Source: Bemisia tabaci (lineage: Eukaryota; Arthropoda; Insecta; Hemiptera; Aleyrodidae). From it: DNA of 64,000 nt. A model generated the notes under the pieces. The model made no database searches. It worked only from the letters and a program-made list of their open reading frames with translations, and was not told the DNA's origin. Positions within the stretch are counted from its first letter, which is position 1; each line of letters starts with the position of its first letter. Made by a program: the position numbers and the translations under genes. The DNA lies in NCBI RefSeq assembly GCF_918797505.1, contig NC_092799.1, positions 29,214,597-29,278,596 of the forward strand, given 5' to 3'. Below are positions 12,284 through 23,400 of this stretch, piece after piece.

Positions 12284-12892
12284 ATATTAAAACCTATATG
12301 GCAGTATGCTTCACAACTATGGGGTTGTGCAAGCAAATCTAATATAAATAAGGTAGAAAGATTCCAGTCGAAGGTTCTACGAGAAATTATTGGAGTACCA
12401 TGGTTCGTAAGGAACGAAGACATAAGGAGAGAATTAGAGGTACCCACGGTTAGACAAGTAATTGCTGAGACAACGAAGAGATATGAATGTCGTATTGAAA
12501 AGCATATCAATGTAGAGGCTTTAAACCTTTTAGATAGTACAATACCTGTGAAAAGGTTAAAAAGGTGGGAGACCTTTGAACTCCCATCAAGATTTAAGTA
12601 GTCTGTAAGGTATGAGTGAGAGTGTGAATGGAGTGTGAATGAGGGTGAAAGGAAGAATGCAAAACCATTAAACTAAAAACCTTTATGTTATAATACATTT
12701 AAGAAAGAAGGCAGAGAATTTACAATTCCTGTTCTTTTAGATAATCATAGTATTATCTAACGTTAACATATAAAATTAATGCAGTTTGTTAAGTTTTAGT
12801 TTTAAGCCACGTAGATAGATACAAGAAACACTTGTAGTAGTTACGATATATTTAAATAAAATTTCTTTTTTAAAAAAAAAAAAAAAAAAAAA
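12284..12892 (+). mobile_element. 5'-truncated jockey-type non-LTR retrotransposon with poly(A) and 13-bp target duplication
   Basis: The insertion begins inside the C-terminal coding end of the element, continues through a ~290-bp 3'UTR with AATAAA at about 12855, and ends in a ~20-base A run. The 13-mer ATATGTTAGAATA flanks both sides (12271-12283 and 12893-12905). This is target-primed reverse transcription with severe 5' truncation. Confidence 0.88.
12287..12601 (+). pseudogene. C-terminal fragment of a jockey-clade reverse transcriptase ORF2
   Basis: 104 codons and TAG in an unbroken frame. It encodes LKPIWQYASQLWGCASKSNI, ERFQSKVLREIIGVPWFV, NEDIRRELEVPTVRQVI and FELPSRFK. This is the familiar end of jockey-clade ORF2, after the reverse transcriptase core. 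The protein is a fragment because the element is 5' truncated; no start codon or catalytic domain is present. Confidence 0.88.
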
Positions 12893-13139
12893 ATATGTTA
12901 GAATAGCGTAAAGGAAAGAGGTTTAATGACGTAAAAAAACACTAATGTGCGATCAATTTTCAAGGACAATTCTGTAAATTCTCTTACAATTTTAAATAGA
13001 TTAAAACGCGTAATATCCAAAATCTAAGCTCAGATTCGGATTTCTCGTGAAAAATTGATGAGATTTCATGTATCATATATGTTAAAACAGCCAACAGCGT
13101 AAATGAAAAAGGTTTAACGACGCGCATAGATTCTGTCCT

Positions 13140-13210
13140 TTGAACTACCTACGCCGCCGCGCCGCGCCGCCGGTCGCCCGAGATGCAACCGAACGGCGCG
13201 GCGCCTAGTG
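13140..13210. other. GC-rich spacer between the two opposed arrays
   Basis: CGCCGCGCCGCGCCGCCGG and CGGCGCGGCGCC stand out sharply from the AT-rich surroundings. It lies between the inverted and direct arrays, at the symmetry centre. No gene is seen. Confidence 0.5.
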
Positions 13211-13370
13211 GCGCCAAGCATTCCGTTTCGTCCCGAGGAATTCCTCACGATAAATTCTTATTCTTCCTCCTCCGCTGACCCACTGAGCACTACCCATGTT
13301 GCCACGTTGGATTCATATACTCGAATCAGTATGTCTACGTTACGTCTCTTTCCGGCACGCTATGCTCGGG

Positions 13371-14410
13371 TATGATACATGAAATTGTATCAATTTTTAA
13401 CGAGGAATCCGAATCTGAACTTCGATTTTGGGTATCACGCGTTTTAAGTAAAATTTTTCAACTTCAAAAATCCGAAATGACTGAAGTGGCTTAAAATGCC
13501 ATCTCGGCTCCTGCATGTTCGATAGATTTTCCTGAAATTCGTTGTCAGGGTATGATACATGAAATCGCATCGATTTTTTACGAGGAATCCGAATCTGAAC
13601 TTCGATTTTGGGTATCACGCGTTTAAAGTACAATTTTTCAACTTCAAAAATCCGAAATGACTGAAATGGCTTAAAATGTCATCTCGGCTCCTGTTTGATG
13701 GATTCTCCTGAAATTCGGTGTCAGGGTATGATACATGAAATCGCATCGATTTTTTACGAGGAATCCGAATCTGAGCTTCGTTTTGGGGATCACGCGTTTT
13801 AAATCAAAATCTGTCAAAATTCAAAAAATTCAATATTCGAAAATCCGAAATGGCTTGAAATGCTATCTCGGCCCCTGTTCGATGGATTTTTCTGAAATTC
13901 GGTGTCAGGGGGTACCTATTTTTCGACGGGAAACTCGAATTTTTAGTCAATTTTTTGAAATTCTCAAATCGGACGTGGGCTAAAATGCTATCTCGGTTTC
14001 TGTTTGTTCGAGTCTTGTGAAACGCGGTATCACACGGTATTTTTCAACGGAAAACTCGAATTTTTAGTCAATTTTTTAAAATTCTCAACTCCAAAATGTT
14101 GGATGTGGCCTAAAATGAGCCCCGGTTCTGACCTCCGTTTCTGTTCGTTAGAGCTTTGTGAACCGCGGGGTCAGGGGTACTTTTCGACGGGAAACTCGAA
14201 TTTTTAGTCGATTTTGAAAATTCTCAAATCCAAGATGGCGGATGTGGCCTAAAATGCTATGTCGGCTCCTGTTCGATGGATTTTTTTGAAACTCGGTGTC
14301 TGAGGGTATTTTTCGACCGGAAACTCGAATTTTTACTATGTTTAAAAATTCTCAAATCCAAGATAGCGGACGTGGCCTAAAATGCTATGTCGGCTCCTGT
14401 TCGATGGATT
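13371..14410 (+). repeat. Diverged tandem array, right arm
   Basis: TATGATACATGAAATCGCAT recurs at about 13371, 13551 and 13726 (period ~175-180). Each is followed by GAGGAATCCGAATCTGA, TCACGCGTTTTAA and CATCTCGGCTCCTG. From 13911 shorter units (about 125-135 bases) carry GGGAAACTCGAATTTTTAG. Array motifs are the inverse of those at 11290-13080. Confidence 0.7.
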
Positions 14411-14553
14411 TATGGCGCCCCCTTACTACATGCCTACTCTTGTATTTCTGCACAGCCGCAAATTAGGGTCAAGGGGCGCCTGACCGTTTATGGACCAGCT
14501 GGTGGAGTTTTTGTCCTGAAAATTTACCTTTAGACGGCAATTCTCTTTATATT

Positions 14554-14815
14554 TTGTCTATGGTTTTTATGCCTCCCCCCCCCCTTCTCGCGGACTCTCT
14601 TTTCACTTTTCTTGCCTCTTTTTTCCTTCCATTACCCCCTTCTTCCTTGATTTCACTGCCCAACCTTGTTTCCTTATCCTTTTCCTTTTTCCCCTTGTCC
14701 TTTCTTCCCTTTTTTTCCTTTTCCTTTCCCCCCTTTTTTCCCCTCCCTTCTCCTTTCGTGGCGCCCCCCCCCCCCCCCCAAAGGCTGGCGCCCGTGTGCG
14801 CCGCACGCCCTGCAC
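14554..14815. repeat. Polypyrimidine (C/T) low-complexity tract
   Basis: Almost pure C/T on the + strand between about 14574 and 14757, with C runs at 14574-14584 and 14765-14780. GGCGCC-containing ends appear on both sides (TGGCGCCCCC near 14412 and 14759, GGCGCC near 14475 and 14787). The two overlapping open frames, one per strand, are products of the low complexity. Confidence 0.75.
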
Positions 14816-16652
14816 ACGCCCTAAGTCTGGGCCTGTTTATGAAAGATTTTTTATCTCACACATCAAATCTTGGTTTTTTACGATACTGTTCTCACGTTGG
14901 ATAAAAGTAACCAACTAACGATAAAATTAAATAACTAACTGTCAATGGGACACTGCCAAGATCCATCCACTGCCTCCCTCTCCTCCTCTGATGAAAAAGG
15001 GACTTTTTTTTCGGGGATTGGGATTTTTTTTCTCCCTCCATAAATTATTGACATAACCTGATAGAAAGTAAACACCGCGAGTTTTGAATTGCAAAAATTT
15101 TTTATCGAACTTTTTGTTATTCTAGCCATTAAACCACTCGATTTTTCTAATTTAGGATTCAAAACTTTCTTTCTCATCTTTTTCTTACTATTTGCTTGCA
15201 GTTTCAGCCACATTTTACAATTTTTTGATTAACTAAAGAAATTGATATAATAATTTCCTTTTGAGAGAAGCCATGTTGAAGTTAGGTTGAAAAGTGTTTA
15301 TGAGGTGCAAGCATGAAGCTGTTTGATTTACCTTACAATTTTAACAAAACCGCGGTGACTTTTTATCAATTGAATCACTTGTGACATTCAAAGTGCTTTT
15401 CGGATCTTTTGTTCGTTATCTACCTTTTAAATCAGTGCTAATATTGTGATGTGACTGTTTATTAACGAAACCAAACTCTTCCCTCCATCGAGGTGCTTTC
15501 TAAGGGCTTCTTCATTTGAAGCTTTTATCACATGCAAACTGAAAGCCACCCATGAAAAGATGTCTATTCTTTCAGACAGTGTTTTCCTACTCAAAGTTAA
15601 CAATTTTCTTTGTGCTAGCTTAAAATTCAAGCAAGTGTCTCCCTGACATTACATTTTGACTTAGTTTGAAAGATTCCTAATAAACTGTTGCAGCCATTTT
15701 TGTTTCGAACCAACTCCACAACTTTCTGTAAGTACACTTTTTTCATAGTTTTTGTCATTCTGCTTAGTTTGATAGGCATATCAGAGGACTCTTGTATTAA
15801 TTTATCCTTGAGTATGAGTTAATTTGGATGCAGACAATAGATGATGAGCCAGTGCATAAGGTGAACACGCCAGCTCTCCAAAGTAGGTTACAAGAGTGAC
15901 GAGGACGAGACTGCATTGTGTTTTCACACTAATTGCACCTCTAACTACCAAGTTTGCTACCCATTGACATTTATGTGTCTCTATATTCAATAAGTCAACT
16001 CATACACTAAGGGTGGACCTTTTCAGCACATGGGGTCCTCAGTATTAACCCACAGTTGCTATTATGTTCATACGTAAATGAAATTGTCACCAACTGCCAA
16101 GGCATCTTGTATTGATCCACATTTTCACTAAAGTCATAGAAAGATCTTTCCGATTTATTCATATATTTATATATACGATTATTTAATTCGTTCAAGCATT
16201 TTGCCTCTCTCAACTTATTATTTTCTGTCACATGTTTTTTCAAAAGGAGCTAAGTTACCTTACTTCTTAGTAAGCAAGCAAAGATAGTTCCAAATCATTT
16301 ATTTGTTGAGCAGATGAATCTGGATACATTACTGGTGTTCACCCAAAGAAAATTTTCTGTAATGGCTCTTATGGTGATAGCATCTGTTTCATGACTCCTG
16401 TTATCGTAGTAATTGAAGATGACCTCTATCTAGCTGTGAACCCACTTAACGATCAACCTAACCTCATCTCAAATCTGTCATATTTCTCTTTCAATCCTGA
16501 AAGGTTTGATAATGCAAATTGTAAGTTTCTTAACTGAACCAGCCAATTATTCATGGTTGCAAGAGATCATCAGTAATTAAACTACCCGCCCGTATTTTGT
16601 TGTATAATGATCGGCTATTAACCAACAAACGCTCATCACACCCAAGCTATTA
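14816..16652. other. No coding exon recognised upstream of crm
   Basis: AT-rich sequence between the repeat block and the crm start. The crm 5'UTR exon and promoter may lie here or further upstream; no core promoter could be picked with confidence. Confidence 0.4.
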
Positions 16653-16985
16653 GGTGCGTTGTCGAAGTCAACTTTCCGTTTGCGTTGGGCTTCTCAACGC
16701 TAACGGATATCACGTGACAGTTGACTTACCCGTTGGAAAACGCGTTGTTGGTCGTCTCTGTTGACTAAAAATTGTTGTGTTTTGAATGTGACACCGCGTG
16801 CACAATATCATTTAGAGGTTAGCTCAACGCTCTCAACTACCTCCTGAGACCGATGACTTGTTGACTTCCGTTTGGTAAACAGTCCAGGACATCGGGCAAT
16901 CCCAACGGAAGTCGAACAACGCCGAGCGTTGGGCATCGGGTAATTCCATTGCCCAACGCTCCTCAACAGTTGACTTCGACAACGC
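16653..16985. mobile_element. MITE with AGCTATTA flanks
   Basis: GCGTTGTCGAAGTCAACT near the left end is inverted as AGTTGACTTCGACAACGC at the right. Sub-terminal CCGTTTGCGTTGGGC and GCCCAACGC repeats occur in both directions. AGCTATTA lies immediately outside on both sides (16645-16652, 16986-16993), an 8-bp target duplication of hAT type. Confidence 0.78.
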
Positions 16986-17279
16986 AGCTATTATCATACT
17001 TGGTCACATTTATTTTGAACTCATAACCAGGGAAGGATAGTTATGTTTAGCTTTTTGCTGAATCTAGCTCTGCCTTTGAGGGACCATTGTCTGCTTTAAA
17101 TTTTGGTGATGCCTCATCAGAGGTGGATATGTTGTGCCATGAACCTAGACAACATCCATTAAGCGATCAAAAGAAGTAAATTCAGTAGCTGCAAGATTTT
17201 AATTGTTCATTACAATTAATTTTTCTTTTATCAATAAATCAGCACAGGATTAAAGACTGTTGTTCTTCTTGCACAGGTC

Positions 17280-17466
17280 ATGGAGAATGAGCCACCGAAT
17301 GCAGAAAAATCAGAAGAAGTCCTTGGCTCTGTAACTCATTGCTATGACATCGAAAATGGAGACAAGACGGGCAGCGTACAGTTACGAACAAGTGCCAGGG
17401 TCTCCAAAAAAATGCGGCTGGATTCCACCGCAGCTGCTGTCCCTCCACCTACTGCAGATATCAAAG
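17280..17466 (+). CDS. crm: crm coding exon 1
   Basis: Acceptor TTCTTGCACAG ends at 17276, so the exon begins three bases before the ATG and must be spliced from a 5'UTR exon that I could not place. It encodes an acidic start and then LRTSARVSKKMRLD, a basic stretch like that of fly Cramped. Donor GTAAGC from 17467; ends in phase 1. Confidence 0.88.
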
Positions 17467-20400
17467 GTAAGCAAATTCAGCCCCTCCCAAAAGGGCGTTA
17501 TTTCTTATCAGTAGGCAGATTTGATAGAACACACCCAGGATTTGGACCGCAATCGACGATCTCCTTAAAAGAGCGGTCCAGCAAGGCAATGATTTGAGAT
17601 GGACTACTGGATGATAGGGTGAAAAAATATTGCGATGTTTCGAGATCCATTGCAATCCACTGTGGTACAGATGAAAAAAAATAGCCCTATAATAGATTTT
17701 TTTTCTCGTAGGTATTCATGTAAGCCACGGGATGGCAGTATCCATAATTTTTACCTCAGTGAAACTCTTTAAAAGCTCTTTTGTATGATTTTCAATTAAA
17801 ATGATGTTATACTCTTATTCCTACACCAATATCAACTTTTTTCTCTTCTCAAAGTAAAGTAAAAAAAAAAAATTTCAAATCAGCAAAAGGAAAACAGATA
17901 CTAATGATGATTCCTCATCTGTTTCTTAAAGGGGACTGCAATCTTAAAAACAAGTTTGGCAATTTCGACGAAGAAAAGTGCGCAATGAACGATGCCGAAA
18001 TCCGTTTGCGAACATCTGCATTCGTTGAGCTGCTATCGCGAAAAACAGCTGAGCGCATCACGTCATGAGCTCCGTCTCGCATTTTGCAGTCTGCATTCTG
18101 CATACTGTCTCCGGTGTCAAGTGGCTGACGCGTGTTCGCGACAAGTTAATAGTTCGCCCCGATCTCGCTCGCTCCTGGCCGACTCTTTTTTCTTCGCTTA
18201 GGTGTGACATTTAAGGCGACCTCGCGGCGCCAGAGAGCAAACGTTCCAGATTTTGAGTTGTTTGCGTGTTAACTGCAGTTGCATCGGGAGCGCATGACAT
18301 CACCAGTCAGACTTACAATCTTTCATTTCTCTGCGATTTTGCGAATTTTTCATTTGGGACAGAGCCATGTTGCTTCTTATACCTTCCTGCTTCAATTTTT
18401 ATTACTATCTCATTTTCGATTTTAGGGTTGCCATCTCCTTCAAGTATTTTAGGTATAGCAACAATGAGAGTAGTTTATGTCAGTTAACCGTAGCCTGTAA
18501 AATCATCATTTTAACTCATTAAATCCTATCAACTAGTCTGTACACAACACGGCCAGAGTTGTGGCTTATAATCCCTTCATCTTGTCCACCCCTAAGTCTC
18601 ATATGTGCCTGAACCCTCAAATCAATGATTTTTACTTTGTACCTTAACAAATTTTAACATCACATTTTAAGAAATGGAGTACGTTTAAGTGTACCAAGAG
18701 ATTATGTACTTACGGAGAATTTCATGTCTGTTCAGGAGTCTTGGTGAGAAACCTTATCCATAGGTAATTTAGTGGCATCTTTTGGATTTTCAGATACGAA
18801 AGATGAAACGAAAACTCCTGAACCGAAGCCAAAAATTCGTAGAGCTCCAGAGTTGTGGTCAACAGAGGACAAGAACTTATTTTTTGAAGCATTGAACGAA
18901 TATGGAAAGGACTTTGATGCCATTCAAAACTACATGCTGTCAAAATCCAAGAAACGAGGTGTTGGTGACCATGTTGCTAAAAATAGAGATCAAGCACGTC
19001 ATTTTTACCACAGAACTTGGCACAAAATTTCCAAGCATCTCAAGTTTCCTGAAGGTGAGCGCCAATTTTTTTCTGATTTTTTTACCAAATATATCCCATC
19101 TTAATGCCTTTTTTTGGGTTAATATCTCTGTGTACTTATTTTTTTGAATATGTATGTGTAAGTCTAGGTTGCTGAAAGATACGCTCGAAATTCAGGGTGC
19201 GGGTTATCCAAGAAACTCACAAAAAAAACTTGTGGGAAACATACCCATCCGACGCTACTTGACGTTGCGAGCAAAACAGACCACAGTGGGCGCAAGTGGG
19301 TTACACGGGAACTTTTTTTTTTGACCCTCTCAAAATCTGGGGTGCAGATTATCTGCGGGTGTATGCGATGAATCTCTGACTTCAATAAATAAAAGGAGGG
19401 AGGTCATTTTTTGGTAGGTCAGCTACCCATACTGTCCAGAATTTGCCTAAAATTTCCTCTACTCCTGTTCCATTTCCATTTACATTGCATCAAAACTCGG
19501 TCATTTAGGAACAATTCTAATTTTTGGCGTTTCATAATCCTAAATTCACATGCTGCAAAGAAAGAAAAAAACATAGCTTAGAATCTGATCCGTGCCTATA
19601 CGTTCTTCAAATTTCAAAGGTACCTAAACCATAAGTGAATCTATTTAAAGAAAGATAGAACTACAATGGAAAAATGTTTATATGCTTCAAAAATGAATTG
19701 TTGATGAATTGTTTGTTGTACTATCTAATTTATCCTGAAAAGTAGAATGAATTTTTCGACTCTCTTAATTGGATTTTACTTTTCGAGATGTGTCTGAAAA
19801 AACTGGACAATAAATAATCGTAAATTTCTTGCCATATTCCCAAATTTTGGTCGAATTTCTTAAAGAAATTATACCACTGAAGACTCAAATATCCTTCCAT
19901 CCTAAAATGCCAGATTTTAAACCAATATGTTGCTGACCATAGCAAATGTAATTTTTTCCCCTTTTACTCAAGAGGTTCATTCTAGGCTTATTTCCCATCT
20001 TCATCAGGCGATCAGCAACAAGCAGCCTTTATTGACTTTTAGTTGAGACTATTAAACTCGAATATCCCAACCAGAAATGGAACTGGAGACTTCCTAATCC
20101 TAAGGCAATCACAACATTTTCTAGCTAACATGATGCTGACAAAACTATGCTGGTCTACTGGATGGCTCTCTTAATATGTCTAAAGTGACTCTCTGCATTT
20201 TTCAGGTATCAAAAAACCAACTCAAGAATTGTATGCGCTAATTAACTTTGGAGAGATCAGAAAAAAAATTGGTTTCTTGTCTGAGAAGAATTCTTCAAAA
20301 TTAATCGAATTGATCTACACAGGCTCTACGAAGATTCGAATCAAAGGAAAAACTTGGAGAATTAAAACTCCCCCTTGCCGAGCTTTGCGAAAGTTAAATC

Positions 20401-23400
20401 AGCTTGAAGGTAAATTATTTTTGTTCCTTTGATAAAACAGAAGTCTAATTAATTTACTGAGTCACACCAAATAAGTATAAATGCTTTCAGAGTAACACAG
20501 AAGATTTACCGCCTTGATTCTTGTATTTACATGTTTCCAATGCTAAACTGAAGCCGGCAAATCTTCTGCTGTAGTCTAAAAGTGTTAAAATTTAATAGGA
20601 AGGACTGCAGCAGTTTGCAAATTGATTAATTAAAACAAGTTGTTTTTTCTTCCTAGTTTTTTTTTAGTTGCTGGCCCGGGTGGTCTTATCTGGGTGGTGA
20701 TAAGACCACCCAGGCTGGCGATGATGAGCAAAGCCTCGTGAGCGTTGGAGTCGGAGCCTCGGTGGCGGGGAAGCGGAGAGCGGTCGGAGTGGACTGGAAG
20801 GGAAGGGCACGACTAGCGCCGCACAATGGTCCGGCCAGCGAAACGTCAATTTACGCACATAAAATGGCGAATATCTCAAAAACTGCACATGGGATCTCTT
20901 TGAGCCTGTGACAGCGTTTGATCAGAATTACAAGCTGAGCAACATATCCAAGTTTCATCAAATTTGACTGGGGAGATTTCCCATAAGGATGGTGCGGGGT
21001 TCTTTTAAAAGCTGAAATTTATTTTTGCAATATACACAGTGTTTTTGCTTAAAGAAAAAAGAAAAATGGAACCTAAAAAAGTAATGCAAAGAGAATGAGC
21101 TCTGTAAACATCTCTTCCCATTTCAAGGGGAATGTAAGTCTTCTAAGTAGGTTGTTAAATACCTCCCCCTATCCTATTTCTACAAAGTTACTAGTTTGAA
21201 CATTTGTAGCATATTAATAATTAGTTTCTCCGTGTTTTATTTTATTGAATCCTCTCTTGCAATCTTTAAATGTTGATTTTTTCACTGATTTATTTTATTA
21301 CTATAATTTTTTGCAGAGTCATCTGAAGATTTTAAGTTACCAACAAAAATTTGCGTGGAATTAGTACCTCGTGACAATTCAACATGGTTGTCGGTTCAAT
21401 CCATAGCAATGAATCCCCGCGTTCGTGCAAATGTTTCTCTGCACAACAGGCTTGCCACATTAATTGAGTACCTTCAGCAAAAGTGGAAATCTCCTCATCT
21501 AAAACTTGTATCCTTTTCTATGCAGCGTTGTCATATTTTTCCACTCAATTAAAACTGTCAGAGAGAGTGGATTGAAATACCAGTATATTTCTTCAATCTT
21601 TAAAGTAGAAAATTTCAGAATTGTATTTTTAAAAGTACTGTAGGGGCTTGCATACAAGATGCACTGTCAGAAAAGATGCCGTGCAAATCCAAGAGTATTT
21701 AAAGTGCTTGGAAAGTCCAAGAAAACCTAATTCGGACGCATTGTGGGCTAGTTATCATCAAAATCAGGTTTCATATCAAACAGACCTCATAAAAGACAAA
21801 CATGTGCGCAGGTAAAAACCTCAGGATGTGACATTGCTTTTAAAAAATCATTGATAATTTTTTACCGTAACAAAAATAGCATTTGATTCATAATAGAAAT
21901 TAATTTCAAGATCTTGCCCCTAATTAAAAGCATATTTTAAGACATCTTGGATTCAGTAGAGACCAATATGTATACTTTCAGCGTTTGAACATTTGAAGTT
22001 TTTTCCTTAATACTATTTTCCAGAGGGATAAAATAATCAATTCCTCGCAGGTCAATGCAAGTGATTATGAAATAAGTGAGCCTGACTCAATCCTTAGGGT
22101 TGCTCCGAAGCCTAACACAAATATTTTTCACCCATCATTTAGGATTAACGAATTCATTCCAAGCTCTAAAATTAGCCTTCTGAGGCACGAGCAACAATTT
22201 GGGACTACTGGTGAATCCATTTCGTCTTTACTCGAGCAGGTATGTTTTACTCAGTTTTAATATGTGAAACCTATCAATGCCAAACAGCACTCTGCAAGTT
22301 TCTTATACTTAGTTTAGCCTGTTATACATTTGAGATCATGGGTATATAAGTACATGCAAGTTAAATTAGTCAATAAGGAAACATTTTGCTGAGTGTCTAT
22401 TGTATTTTTGTTTTTCAATTATATAACCTTTTTCTCTCTTCAAAACTTTCATAAAAATTATTATTAGGCTCAAAAATTGCCCTATGGTCGTGGAATCTCA
22501 AACTAATTTTGAAGATTAACTATTAACAACATTGAATCATAGATACGTTCTAGAGCACCTTTAATTTCAGTTTTAACTTCAATTTAACTTAAAAGCTAAT
22601 AACAAAAAAAATTGCCAGAAACTAGTATGTAACACAACAGTGGAATTACACTTTGTATTTAAATTCAATTCTTTTCAGTTAGTTACGTCTTTTATATATT
22701 TGATAAGACGGTATATTTTTTTCCTTTTTATGTATTTTGTTTTATACCTCTAAGTATTTTTCTAATTATCTTTCACAGCTCAAATCAAAACAACTGAAGC
22801 CTGGCAAAAATGCTGTGAAGAGACAACGAGCTGATAGTGCAAGTGATAAAGTATCAACTCTGCAACCCATAAGTTCCACGAGCACAGCAGTTCCAACCAC
22901 GTCTGCATCCTCAATCATGACTCCCAAAACTGCTGCTGAACCAGAGCTGATCAGTGAAAACAACAACAAGCCAGTTCCTATTTTAGAGGACGAAATCGTC
23001 CAGTGTGCTGTTGACAACCTTTTGTCTTTCAAATCTGAAAATGGTCAGTCACCCCTTAGTTCTTTTTTTCAACCATATCTTAAGTCAATCAGTGACCACC
23101 AGAAATTGTTTTTATCTCATGATTCTGATAGTCTGAAGTTCTCTCTCAAGCTCATGAGATTTGCTTGCTGATTTGATCGCTGGCAATTTTACGCTAAAAT
23201 ATATGGAGAGGAAGGCTCATGGCCAATGGGAAACTACGCACCTGCGTTTGCAACATTGCAGACTTTCTGTTATACTTCAATTTTTATTTGGAAAACTAGT
23301 CAACGTAATTTCTTGAAATCTTTTTCCTCCCTTCTTGTAGAATATTCTGTATAAATTTCATGCTCTAAAGTCGGCTTGTTTTTGTTAAAAAAAAAATAAA

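Larger units (their letters stand above)
11290..13080 (-). repeat. Diverged tandem array, left arm (inverted orientation)
   Basis: Units carry AACAGGAGCCGAGGTAGC, GGTTAAAACGCGTAATATC, CTAAGCTCAAATTCGAATTC and ATTGATGAGATTTCATG. Their reverse complements are the motifs of the array at 13371-14410. Better-kept units lie at about 11930-12105, 12115-12270 and 12900-13075. A jockey-like insertion at 12284-12892 interrupts it, and 11570-11930 is unrelated or too diverged to place. Confidence 0.65.

Noticed and set aside
14554..14904. 116-codon frame rich in Ser, Pro and Phe
   Set aside because: It is the translation of a polypyrimidine tract; the opposite strand is also open.
17930..18260. Extra crm exon in intron 1
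   Set aside because: A TTAAAG acceptor-like site precedes GC-richer sequence, but exons 1 and 2 already join in phase and the translation shows no similarity.
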